64,000 nt of DNA, taken from NCBI RefSeq assembly GCF_947495735.1, contig NZ_CANMAA010000013.1, forward strand, positions 1 through 64,000, in the 5' to 3' direction. Positions 9,381 through 17,995 of this stretch are shown here, in pieces (position 1 is the first letter of the stretch; every line of letters begins with the position of its first letter). Source of the DNA: an uncultured Pseudokineococcus sp. Its GTDB lineage: Bacteria; Actinomycetota; Actinomycetes; Actinomycetales; Quadrisphaeraceae. The notes under the pieces are model-generated. The model did no database searches. It was not told the DNA's origin and saw only the letters and a list, made by a program, of their open reading frames with translations. The position numbers and the translations under genes were made by a program.

Positions 9381-9842
9381 ATGGCTGGCCCCGCGCACGG
9401 TCTGCGTCCGACATCGGCACACGCAGCCACGTCAGCGGGCGTCCCCAGGGTCCGTCTCATGCCGACCTGGGTGTCGGTCGGCGCCCTCGTGGTGACCCTG
9501 GTCGTGCTGGGCAGCCACGCCTTCTTCGTCCTCGGCCTCATGGACGCCGGAGTGACCTGGACCGACGGGGAAGGGGCCTACGGCGTCGCGGGCCGCGACC
9601 TGCCTGATGCGCTGCCGCAGGGGGTCGCCCACGTGCTCATGGTCGTCATGGTGCTCGCCGTGCCGTTCGGTCCCTTCGCGGTGCTGGCGAGCGCGGCAGC
9701 AGCCCTGGCGTCGCTCCGGGCGTCTCGGGGCGCGCGGGACGCTGTCGACGCCCTCGCCGTCAGCACCGTCGTGCTCGCCCTGATGCTGCTCGTCCTGCTG
9801 ATCACCTGGGGGGACGAGCTGTGGATCTGGATCCTCGACTGA
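9381..9842 (+). CDS. Small membrane protein, hypothetical
   Basis: ORF with three TM-like segments; ATG at 9381 (or 9354). Confidence 0.5.
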   Translation: MAGPAHGLRPTSAHAATSAGVPRVRLMPTWVSVGALVVTLVVLGSHAFFVLGLMDAGVTWTDGEGAYGVAGRDLPDALPQGVAHVLMVVMVLAVPFGPFAVLASAAAALASLRASRGARDAVDALAVSTVVLALMLLVLLITWGDELWIWILD

Positions 9843-9997
9843 CCACCTCAGCGCGGGGACTGCCGACGAGCTGCTGACACCCGACCCTGGGTGCCTGCTG
9901 GTCGACCCGCCTCTGGCACGGCTGACCCGCTGGACGACGGCGGCGAGGGCGCCGGACCCTTCCACAACCGATGGGGTGGGGGGAACTGCTGCGAGGC

Positions 9998-10816
9998 TCA
10001 GCCGGCGATGACGGCAGTGCTGGTCCTGCCGCCGTCGACGTCGAGGCGGACGCCGTGGACCCCGGTGGCGTCGTCGCTGGCGAGGTAGGCCACCGCAGCG
10101 GCGACCTGCTCGGGGCGGACGAAAGCACCCAGGGGTGTGCCGACGACAGCGGGCCAGCCCGGGTCGCCGGGGTCGTCGACCGGTCGCACCACTCCAGGGC
10201 TGACGGTGTTGACGCGGACCCCGGCGGGCCCGAGCTCCGCGGCCCAGTTCCGGGTCAGCGCGTCGGCGGCGGCCTTGGACGCGGAGCAGGCGGGCACGAA
10301 GGTGGTGCCGCCCTGGGCCATCCAGGAGCTGATGCTGATGACGGCGCCACCGCGCGGGCGGCCATCACCGGGGCGAGGCGGGCCACCAGGAAGAAGGGGC
10401 CGGTGACGTCGACCGCCCACGCCGCGGCGAGCTGGGCCTCGGTCGTCTCGGCGGTGGTGGCCACCGCGACCACCGCGGCGCTGTTGACCAGGACGTCGAC
10501 ACGGCCCCCGGGAGGCCGCCTCGGCGCGGTCGGCGATGTCGCGGGAGGTGGCCCTGGTGCCGTCGAGGTCGGCGGGGACGAACACCGCGCGACCGCCGGC
10601 GGCGGTGATCTCGGCGACCACGGCGGCCCCGCGCCGGGCGTCGCGACCGCCGACAGCCACGTGCGCCCCCTCGGCGGCGAGACGCAGGGCGGTGACACGG
10701 CCGATGCCGCTGGTGGCGCCGGTGATCAACGCGGTCTTGCCGTGGAGCCGTGCGAGCACGTGCCCTCCCGAGGTCTGCGTCGTGGGTGTAGACGTGGCGG
10801 ACACGGGCGACGTCAT
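9998..10816 (-). pseudogene. SDR family oxidoreductase with two compensating frameshifts
   Basis: TALITGATSGIGR start and DVDGG end in one frame; middle GRVDVLVNSAAVVAVATTAETTEAQLAAAWAVDVTGPFFLVARLAPVMAAR is in the +1 frame. Confidence 0.75.
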
Positions 10817-10819
10817 GGC

Positions 10820-11626
10820 TCAGGCGGCGCCGAGGAAGCGGGTCGCGGACAGGCCGCCGTCGACGTCGAGCAGGGCGCCGTGGACGAACGCGGCCTCGTC
10901 GGTGACGAGCCAGCGCACGGCGGTGGCGATGTCGACCGGCCGCACCGGCTGCCCCGCGGGGGTGGTCGAGGTCATCGCGGCCAGGACCGCCTCGGAGCCG
11001 GCGTTGCCCGGGGTGGCGGTGGCGCCCGGCGCGACGGTGTTCACGCGCACCCCGGACGGGCCGTACTCGGCGGCCCAGGTGCGGGTGAACTGCTCGACGG
11101 CGGCCCTGCTCGCCGCGTACACGGCGCCGAACGGGACGCCGGTGCGGGCCATCCACGACCCCACGGTGACGATCGAGCCGCTGCCCCGCTCGGCCATCGC
11201 GGGCGCCAGCGCGGCTACCAGCACGTGCGGAGCGCGGATGTTGGTGGCCCACACGGCCTCGAGGTCGGCGTCGGAGGTCGCCGCGGTGGGCGCGACGGGG
11301 TAGACGCCGGCGTTGTTGACCATGACGTCGACCCGGCCGCCCAGTGCGGCGGTCGCCTCACGGGCGAAGGCCCGGACGGCCTCGGGCGAGGCGCCCAGGT
11401 CGGCCGTCACGGCGTGCGCGGCGCCGCCGTCGGCGCGAACGGCCTCGGCGACCGCCTGGACACGGGCGGTGTCGCGGCCGGTGATGACGACCTCGGCGCC
11501 GGAGGCCGCGAGCACGCGGGCGACGGCCTCGCCGATGCCGCTGGAGGAGCCGGTGACGACGGCGGTTCGGTCCGCCAGCCGGGTGTCACGGGGCAGGGAC
11601 CGGAGGAGCTCGCTGTTGGACTGCAT
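10820..11626 (-). CDS. SDR family oxidoreductase
   Basis: TAVVTGSSSGIGEAVA, NNAG, VRVNTVAPG; YAASR in place of YxxxK. Confidence 0.88.
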   Translation of the reverse strand: MQSNSELLRSLPRDTRLADRTAVVTGSSSGIGEAVARVLAASGAEVVITGRDTARVQAVAEAVRADGGAAHAVTADLGASPEAVRAFAREATAALGGRVDVMVNNAGVYPVAPTAATSDADLEAVWATNIRAPHVLVAALAPAMAERGSGSIVTVGSWMARTGVPFGAVYAASRAAVEQFTRTWAAEYGPSGVRVNTVAPGATATPGNAGSEAVLAAMTSTTPAGQPVRPVDIATAVRWLVTDEAAFVHGALLDVDGGLSATRFLGAA

Positions 11627-11644
11627 GGTCCATTACTAGCAGGA

Positions 11645-11662
11645 CTGGACCTAACGGTCCAG
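11645..11662. promoter_or_regulatory. Putative TetR operator
   Basis: Perfect CTGGACC-TAAC-GGTCCAG inverted repeat in the SDR/TetR divergent intergenic region. Confidence 0.75.
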
Positions 11663-11679
11663 ACACCTACGCTGGAGGG

Positions 11680-12303
11680 GTGGCGGAGCTGACGGACAAG
11701 GGACGGCGCACGCGCCAGCGGATCGTCGAGGCGACGGCGCTGCGGATCCTCGACGCCGGCATCGACGGCACGAGCCTGGACGACGTCCGCGCCGAGACCC
11801 TGACCAGCAAGAGCCAGCTCTTCCACTACTTCCCCGGCGGCAAGGCCGAGCTCGTGCGCGCCGTCGCGGTGTGGGAGGGCGAGCAGCTGCTCGCCGCGCA
11901 GGAGCCGCACCTGTCCGACCTGTCGACGTGGGAGTCCTGGGCCGCGTGGCGCCGCGGGCTGGAGGAGTACTACTTCGACCGGGGTCGCTGGGCCTGCCCC
12001 ATCGGGTCGCTGACCGCCCAGATGGCCGCCGCGGACGCCGAGACCGCCGCGTTCCTGCGCGAGGCGTGGACGTCGTGGCGCACCCGCCTCGCCGACGGGG
12101 TCCGCCGCATGCAGGCCGCCGGCCACATCGACCCGGGCGCCGACGCGGAGCGGCTCGCCACCTCCGTGCTTGCCGCCATCCAGGGCGGACTCCTGCTCAG
12201 CCAGCCCGAACGGGCGACCTGGCCCCTGGAAGCCGCCCTCGACACGGCGTGGACGACGCTCCACGCCCTCCCGCCGACCACTACGCCCCCTGCCGAGCCG
12301 TGA
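11680..12303 (+). CDS. TetR/AcrR family transcriptional regulator
   Basis: RRTRQRIVEATALRILDAGIDGTSLDDVRAETLTSKSQLFHYFPGGKAELVRA; GTG start. Confidence 0.9.
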   Translation: MAELTDKGRRTRQRIVEATALRILDAGIDGTSLDDVRAETLTSKSQLFHYFPGGKAELVRAVAVWEGEQLLAAQEPHLSDLSTWESWAAWRRGLEEYYFDRGRWACPIGSLTAQMAAADAETAAFLREAWTSWRTRLADGVRRMQAAGHIDPGADAERLATSVLAAIQGGLLLSQPERATWPLEAALDTAWTTLHALPPTTTPPAEP

Positions 12304-12390
12304 CTGCCGTCAGAGCTGGTCGCACGAGCAGGTGCCACCCGACCTGCGCGTCCCAGCAGCCGATCCTCATCCGGTCACGTCGTCCGGACG
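12296..12390 (+). repeat. Dispersed repeat copy R4
   Basis: CGTCCCAGCAGCCGATCCTCATCCGGTCACGTC just after the TetR stop; 22 nt identical to R1. Confidence 0.6.
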
Positions 12391-12445
12391 GTGGTGTGCG
12401 GTTGAAAGGCGCCTGACATCTCGGACGGACTGCGATGGTGGGCCG

Positions 12446-13279
12446 GTGCTGCCCTCGTGCCGGTTGAGCCTGGACGGCGGCCGTCCACACGTCGTCGTCG
12501 ACGGCGGTGTCGCGCCCCGACCCGGGTACCTGCGCGCCCTGGCTCGGGTCACTAAGCGCGTCGGCGTCCTGCAGATGCCCGAGGGACACCAGAGCCTGAA
12601 CTGGCTGACGCCGATCGCCGATCGCGTGGAAGAGCTGCTCGTCTTCGGCTACGAATGCGAGGACCTCAGCGCGCTGCAGCACTTCACCAGCCTGCGAAGC
12701 CTCACCCTCGTCGGGCGCCCGCACGCCAGGAACCCGCCGCTGACCCAGACGGCGTCCACCCTGCGCGAGTACGCCGGACCGTGGTTCCCCGCGCTCGACC
12801 CCGTCCTGGCTTCCCCGGCCCTCACCACCCTGATGCTCGAGCAACCACCCCGAGACCTCGCGGCCCGCCTCACCGCGCCCCTGACCGACCTGCGGCTGCT
12901 CAGCGCGCGCAAACTCGCCACCGTGCCGGACCTGGCCTGCGCCGACACCCTCACCTCGCTGCAGATCGCCGGCGGCAAGGACCTGGACCTGACCGGCGTC
13001 GCCGCCTACACCCGGCTGGCCAGCCTGTCCCTGTACGGGCGGACCCCGCTGACCTCCTTCGCCCAACTCACCCGCTCCCCTGCGCTCCGGCGCCTGTTCC
13101 TGGAGGAGTGCTACGCCGTCGACGACATCGACGCCCTCGAGCAGCTGACTCTCGACGAGCTCCGCGTCGTCGGGCGCCCCGAGAGCCTGGACCCACGCTT
13201 CCTGCGCACCGCCCGAGAGCTCGGCGTCCGCCGCTTCTCCGCGCCGTCGCCGCCTGCCGAGGGCAGGGCCCGGAGATGA
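12446..13279 (+). CDS. Leucine-rich-repeat-like protein
   Basis: Repeated L-rich units (LTSLQIAGGKDLDLTGVAAYTRLASLSLYGRTPLTSFAQL...LRRLFLEEC); GTG start; ATGA overlap with next gene. Confidence 0.6.
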   Translation: MLPSCRLSLDGGRPHVVVDGGVAPRPGYLRALARVTKRVGVLQMPEGHQSLNWLTPIADRVEELLVFGYECEDLSALQHFTSLRSLTLVGRPHARNPPLTQTASTLREYAGPWFPALDPVLASPALTTLMLEQPPRDLAARLTAPLTDLRLLSARKLATVPDLACADTLTSLQIAGGKDLDLTGVAAYTRLASLSLYGRTPLTSFAQLTRSPALRRLFLEECYAVDDIDALEQLTLDELRVVGRPESLDPRFLRTARELGVRRFSAPSPPAEGRARR

Positions 13280-14091
13280 GCACCGAAGAGCGCGGCGACG
13301 TCTTCGACCGGGCACGCGCCGACCTACGCACCGGACGGACCACCACCGCCAGGACCCGCCTGAAGAGCTACCTCGCCCACGTGCCCCGGTCGATACCCGC
13401 CCGCGCCCTCCTCGCCCACGCCTACCGCCTCGACGGCCACCTCGACGAAGCCGGCCGCTGGGGCTACCTGTCCCCCACCGCCTGCACCCCCGCCGAACGG
13501 GCCGCCTACGAGCACTCCTGCCGGCACCGGTGGGGGCGGCACTGGACCGCCACCTCGACCCTGCGCGGACTGCACTGGCCCACCGGCGCCGCCGGAGGAG
13601 ACCCCCACGCCGACGCGGTCCTGGCCGACCTCGACGTCCGCGCCGCGGCCGAACTGCACAGCTGGAGCTACGTCCCCTTGCACCGCCGGCTCCTCGCGCG
13701 CGTGCGCCGGCAGCAGCCGGCGCCCCCGCCCGCGCCGCCGCCCAGGACCAGCGGCCCGCTCCCGGACATGCACCACGCGCTCACCCAGGACGAGCACCTC
13801 GCCCGTCTCGTCACCGGCCTACGAGCCCACCGCGACGGACTCACCACCGCAGCCACCACCCCCGAGGAGCTGCACACGGCTGTCCGTCAGGCCGCAGTCG
13901 CCCTCGACCACGCCCATCCACAGTGGAAAGACCTACTCGAGCGCCTCGCAATCGACCTCGACGCAGACCTCCACCCACGGGACCCAACGGCCACGCACGA
14001 CGCTCAGGGCATCGCCATCGACGTCATGAACCAGCTGGATCGCGCAGCCACCGGCCGCGGCAGCCCGGGAGACCGCCGAGGCCAGCCCTGA
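13276..14091 (+). CDS. DUF6584-like protein
   Basis: N-terminus ARADLRTGRTTTARTRLKSYLAHVPRSIPARALLAHAYRLDGHLDEAGRWGYL resembles DUF6584; translationally coupled to LRR gene. Confidence 0.55.
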   Translation: MSTEERGDVFDRARADLRTGRTTTARTRLKSYLAHVPRSIPARALLAHAYRLDGHLDEAGRWGYLSPTACTPAERAAYEHSCRHRWGRHWTATSTLRGLHWPTGAAGGDPHADAVLADLDVRAAAELHSWSYVPLHRRLLARVRRQQPAPPPAPPPRTSGPLPDMHHALTQDEHLARLVTGLRAHRDGLTTAATTPEELHTAVRQAAVALDHAHPQWKDLLERLAIDLDADLHPRDPTATHDAQGIAIDVMNQLDRAATGRGSPGDRRGQP

Positions 14092-14162
14092 CGCCGGAGC
14101 CAGCTGCCTCTCTCGTGGTCAGGCCTGGGCGTCCGGGGGACCTCAACCGGATGCTTGGTTTG

Positions 14163-14549
14163 CTAGTAGACCGCTACGTCGAGGCCCTCTCGCTGACGCA
14201 GGGCGCGCGATGCCTCGTCGTCGAGCCAGAAGACCTGCAGGTCCTCGCCGTGGAGCCGGAAGGTGCCGCTGGGCCAAAGCTGCAGGTCCTCCTCGAGCCC
14301 TTCCCCGTACTCGTAGAAGTCGTCGAAGCGGCCGTCGGCGTAGAAGAGGAGCCCGTGCACGTGCTCGTCCGGGTCCGTCCAGCGGCGCCACCACAGCAGG
14401 CCGCGGCTCGTCCAGTAGACGATCGGCTGCAAGTAGACCTCGCCGACCAGCTGTCCGTCGCTGCGATGCAGACGCCCGCCGCGCTCTCGAAAGGGGGCCA
14501 GCCGAGAGTCGAGGTCTCCTGGCCTTGCTGAGGGCGGTCTCCACGGCAT
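14163..14549 (-). CDS. Hypothetical protein, LWWRRW-motif family (paralog of 17996-18373)
   Basis: GGRLHRSDGQLVGEVYLQPIVYWTSRGLLWWRRW...YGEGL...GEDLQVFWLDDEASRALRQ aligns with the 18.0 kb protein; ORF may start at 14591. Confidence 0.6.
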   Translation of the reverse strand: MPWRPPSARPGDLDSRLAPFRERGGRLHRSDGQLVGEVYLQPIVYWTSRGLLWWRRWTDPDEHVHGLLFYADGRFDDFYEYGEGLEEDLQLWPSGTFRLHGEDLQVFWLDDEASRALRQREGLDVAVY

Positions 14550-14595
14550 CAGCACACGCTCCCGTCCTGCTCGATGCTGCGGGCTGACCATCCCA

Positions 14596-14620
14596 CTCGG
14601 GATCGGCGACTGGGACGGTT
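14596..14620 (-). repeat. Possible dispersed repeat core copy R9
   Basis: Reverse complement CCGTCCCAGTCGCCGATC, just beyond SDR stop. Confidence 0.35.
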
Positions 14621-14629
14621 CTGACTACC

Positions 14630-15544
14630 TCAGTAGGGGACGTCGGTGAGGCGGGTCGAGTCCTGCCACAGCATCTGGCGCAGGTCGGTGTCGTGGGCTG
14701 CAGGTGGCAGGTCGGCGAGGTGTGGTGGTCCTCCGAGCTCGAGGAGCCCGCTGGGCGTGATGAGGCGATCCGTGCGGGGGGTGGGGGCCGTGGCGGCGTA
14801 GGTGAGGGGTTCGGCGACCCGGTCGAGGGGCTGTCCGAGCACCCGCATGATCTGCCGGCCGGCCCACTTGGTGACCGCTCCGCGTTGGTGCTGCTGGATG
14901 CCTGTCTGGGCGGTGCCTGGGTGCACGGGCAAGCTCAGGACGTCGGCGCCGCTGACGTGCTGGTTCAGCTCGACCGCGAAGAGGATGTTGGCCAGCTTGG
15001 AGCGGCTGTACGCCCGCATCGGGGCGTAGGACCGCTCGGACTGCCAGTCGTCGGGGTCCAGGCGGGCGGTGCGGGCGGCTTGGGCGCTGACGGTGACGAC
15101 CCGGCTGCGCCGCCTCGTGCCCATGAGCGGGAGCAGGAGCCCGGTGAGGGCGAAGTGCCCGAGGTGGTTGGTGCCCCAGTGCCGTTCGAAGCCATCGGTC
15201 GTCAGCTCCCGCTCCGGGATGGCCATCACGCCGGCGCAGTTGACGAGCACGTCGATGGGATCGCCGCGGCGAGCCAGCTCGGTGGCGCAGGCGCGCACCG
15301 AGTCGAGGTCGGCCAGGTCGAGCAGCATGTGGTGGGCGACCGTCGCCGCGCCGCCCGCTGCGGCGCGAATAGCGGCGGTCGCCTCCTCGCCCTTGCGGTG
15401 GCTGCGCGCTCCTACGGTCACCGAGGCCCCGGCGGCGGCGAGGGCCTGCGCGGTCCGCAGCCCGATGCCACCAGTGCCGCCGGTGATGACGACGTGGTGG
15501 CCGGCCAGCGAGGGCAGCGGGGTGGGCGGCCAGGCGCGGGTCAT
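14630..15544 (-). CDS. SDR family NAD(P)-dependent oxidoreductase (RDH/WWOX-like)
   Basis: HHVVITGGTGGIGLRTAQALAAAGA, NCAGVM, YSRSK; ATG at 15544. Confidence 0.9.
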   Translation of the reverse strand: MTRAWPPTPLPSLAGHHVVITGGTGGIGLRTAQALAAAGASVTVGARSHRKGEEATAAIRAAAGGAATVAHHMLLDLADLDSVRACATELARRGDPIDVLVNCAGVMAIPERELTTDGFERHWGTNHLGHFALTGLLLPLMGTRRRSRVVTVSAQAARTARLDPDDWQSERSYAPMRAYSRSKLANILFAVELNQHVSGADVLSLPVHPGTAQTGIQQHQRGAVTKWAGRQIMRVLGQPLDRVAEPLTYAATAPTPRTDRLITPSGLLELGGPPHLADLPPAAHDTDLRQMLWQDSTRLTDVPY

Positions 15545-16443
15545 CGCAGGGTCCCGGTCGCCGAGGTCTTCGTCGTCGTGCGGCTGACGGACGGCGGTGG
15601 CGCCTCGGCGTCCCGTGCGGTGCTCGTCGTCGGCGCCGCGCCGGCGGCGTCGGCGAGGCTGAAGACCGGCCAGCCGATCTGGGTGCGCCACTGGTCGGGG
15701 GCCGGGGTCTCGCGGGGGCCGACGAGGTAGGTCTCGTGCACGGGGCCGGCGACGACGAGCGCGTGCTCGCTGACCCACCGACCGAGCTCGCCGTAGGTGA
15801 CGTCGATGGTGTCGTGGGTGCCGTGGTGGACCGTGGCCGCGAGCTCGACGGCGGCCAGCTCGACTCCGTGCACCCGCCCGACGCGGGGCACGGGCCCGGC
15901 GACGGGCAGGTAGACCAGCGCGTGCCCCCGGTCGTCAGTGAACAAGGCGTTGTCGTAGAGGCCACCGGCGGGTCCCGCTGGCGCGTGGACGACGGCGTGC
16001 AGCTCGGCCATCGCGCCGGCGTACCAGTCGAGGACCTCATCGCAGCCGACCGTGGCCTCGACGGCGGCGGCGGCACGCGCTGGCGTCCGGACCAGCTCGA
16101 CGTCCAGGACGTCCGGGTCCGGGCGCAGGAGCCGCTGCAGGGACCCGACCGCCGCCTGGGTGCGGGCGAGCTGGGTCTCGAGCCGGTCGAGGTGCTGAGC
16201 GACCAGGGCCGAGCGCGTGCCCGGGTCCGGTGCCAGCAGGATCTGGCGCACCTCGGCCAGAGGGACGTCCAGCTCCCGCAGCCGGGCGATGACCTGCGCG
16301 GTGGGGATCTGGGAAGGCTCGTAGTACCGGTATCCACTGCTGGAGCCCACCCGGGCGGGTTCCAGCAGACCGGCCTCGTGGTAGCGCCGCAGGGTCCGCA
16401 CGCTCAGGTGCGTCAGCCGCGCGAAGTCGCCGATGGTCAGCAC
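15541..16443 (-). CDS. MerR family regulator with GyrI-like effector domain
   Basis: LTIGDFARLTHLSVRTLRRYHEAGLLEPARVGSSSGYRYY; C-terminal GyrI-like region; GTG at 16443; 4-nt overlap with SDR. Confidence 0.9.
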   Translation of the reverse strand: MLTIGDFARLTHLSVRTLRRYHEAGLLEPARVGSSSGYRYYEPSQIPTAQVIARLRELDVPLAEVRQILLAPDPGTRSALVAQHLDRLETQLARTQAAVGSLQRLLRPDPDVLDVELVRTPARAAAAVEATVGCDEVLDWYAGAMAELHAVVHAPAGPAGGLYDNALFTDDRGHALVYLPVAGPVPRVGRVHGVELAAVELAATVHHGTHDTIDVTYGELGRWVSEHALVVAGPVHETYLVGPRETPAPDQWRTQIGWPVFSLADAAGAAPTTSTARDAEAPPPSVSRTTTKTSATGTLR

Positions 16444-16458
16444 CCGCGCACTGTGCAC

Positions 16459-16475
16459 CCTCCCCCGGGGGGAGG
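16459..16475. promoter_or_regulatory. Putative MerR operator
   Basis: Near-perfect dyad CCTCCCCCGGGGGGAGG between divergent MerR and chimeric SDR genes. Confidence 0.6.
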
Positions 16476-16522
16476 CTCCAGCCCTTGCCCCTCCCTGCGG
16501 GAGACGCCCCAAGGTCCCCGCC

Positions 16523-17212
16523 ATGAGCACAACGACGCACACCGTCCGCGACCTCGACGGCCGACGGGTCCTGGTCACCGGCGCCGGCCGCGGCACCGGC
16601 GCCGCCATCGCCGCCCGCCTGCGGGAGGCCGGCGCCACGGTTCTGGCCACGGCCCGCACACCTCCCGGTGCCGTCGACGACGGCTTCGTGACCGCCGACC
16701 TCACGACGACCTCCGGTGTCGACCTGGTCGTCGCCAGCGTCCACCAGCGGCTCGGCACCCCGGACGCCCTCGTGCACACCCTGGGCGGCTCTCGTGCCCC
16801 GGCGGGCGGCTTCACCGCGCTCACCGACGAGCACTGGTGCGACGAGCTCGCCCTGAACCTGCTCGCCGCTGTCCGCCTCGACACCCCCGAGCTCACCCTC
16901 ATCGAGACCTACCTCGACGCGCACGCACGAGCCGACGTCGCCGCTGCCACCGCGGCGTTCTCCCCCACCGGTGTCGTCACCGACGACGGGCACACCCACC
17001 GCGGACGGGAGCAGATCAGCTCTTGGCTCGAGCAGACCACGACCGACTACACCTACACCGCGGCCACCACGACCTCCCCTGTACGCCGCGGCGAGCAGTG
17101 GACCGTCACGCGCCACCTCGAGGGCGACTTCCCCGGCGGGGTCGTCGACCTCGACTACGCCTTCACCATCGCCGAAGAGCAGATCACCGCTCTCATCATC
17201 CGACCCGTATGA
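16523..17212 (+). CDS. Chimeric ORF: truncated SDR Rossmann half fused to SnoaL/NTF2-like domain
   Basis: RRVLVTGAGRGTGAAIAARLREAGA...LALNLLAAVRLD then IETYLDAHARADVAAATAAFSPTGVVTDDGHTHRGREQISSWLEQ. Confidence 0.7.
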   Translation: MSTTTHTVRDLDGRRVLVTGAGRGTGAAIAARLREAGATVLATARTPPGAVDDGFVTADLTTTSGVDLVVASVHQRLGTPDALVHTLGGSRAPAGGFTALTDEHWCDELALNLLAAVRLDTPELTLIETYLDAHARADVAAATAAFSPTGVVTDDGHTHRGREQISSWLEQTTTDYTYTAATTTSPVRRGEQWTVTRHLEGDFPGGVVDLDYAFTIAEEQITALIIRPV

Positions 17213-17290
17213 CGACCGCCTGCCGGCGAGCCCCGGCCGACTCGAGGAACCTGGCGGCGATGACGCCCGGCCGTCCCACATCCGATCGTC
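17213..17290 (+). repeat. Dispersed repeat copy R5
   Basis: GACCGCCTGCCGGCGAGCCCCGGCCGACTCGAGGAACCTGGCGGCGATGACGCCCGGCCGTCCCACATCCGATC. Confidence 0.7.
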
Positions 17291-17336
17291 AGATGGGCCG
17301 GGTCGGCCCGGACCCGGGGAAGCCGCCCGCTCCCCT

Positions 17337-17903
17337 CTACCTGACCTGGCGCTCCAGGTGACGCAGGACCTGCTCCGCGTGCTGGTCTGGTGGGAAGACG
17401 GGGTAGAAGACGTGCTCCACCGCGCCGTCACGCACGAGCATGGTCAGCCGCCGGTGCAGCCGCTAACCGTCCGCGGTGAAGGTCGGCAGCCCGAGGGCGT
17501 CGGCCAGCAGCAGACCGGGGTCGGCGAGCATCGTGAACGGCAGGTGCAGGCGCTCGACGACCTCGCGCTGGTACTCCGTCGTCTGGCTGGAGATGCCGTG
17601 CACGGCAGAGGCACCGGCGGCGAGGAGGTCGGCGTGGTGGTCCCTGAACGCGCAGGCCTCGGGGGTGCACCCGCGGGCCCCGGGGATGGCGTCCCACCCG
17701 GTCGGCGCCTCGGTCCCGGGTCGTGCAGTGAGCGGGTAGACGTACAGCACCGTCACCCCAGGCCCGAGGTCGGCGAGATCAACCGTCCCGCCGTCACTGG
17801 CGCCGAGGACGAGAGCAGGCAGCTCGGCACCGAGCAGGTGATCGGCGGCGCCGTCGTCGACCGGGGCGGGCAGGTCAGCGGGCAGCGTCGCGGGGTCGGT
17901 CAC
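17337..17903 (-). pseudogene. Peroxiredoxin (AhpC/TSA-like) interrupted by an in-frame TAG
   Basis: MTDPATLPADLPAP...GCTPEACAFRDHHADLL...LPTFTADG-stop(17463-17465)-RLHRRLTMLVRDGAVEHVFYPVFPPDQHAEQVLRHLERQVR in the same frame. Confidence 0.8.
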
Positions 17904-17940
17904 CGAGCCAGTCTGGCGCGGCGGCGATCCACACCGCCGC

Positions 17941-17970
17941 CCCGCAGCCGATCGTCTGCTGGGGACAGGC
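17941..17970 (+). repeat. Possible dispersed repeat core copy R6 (hairpin)
   Basis: CCCCGCAG-CCGATCGT-CTGCTGGGG imperfect hairpin containing the GCAGCCGATC core. Confidence 0.4.
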
Positions 17971-17995
17971 AGCTCGGTCGGCTGGCCTCGTAGCC

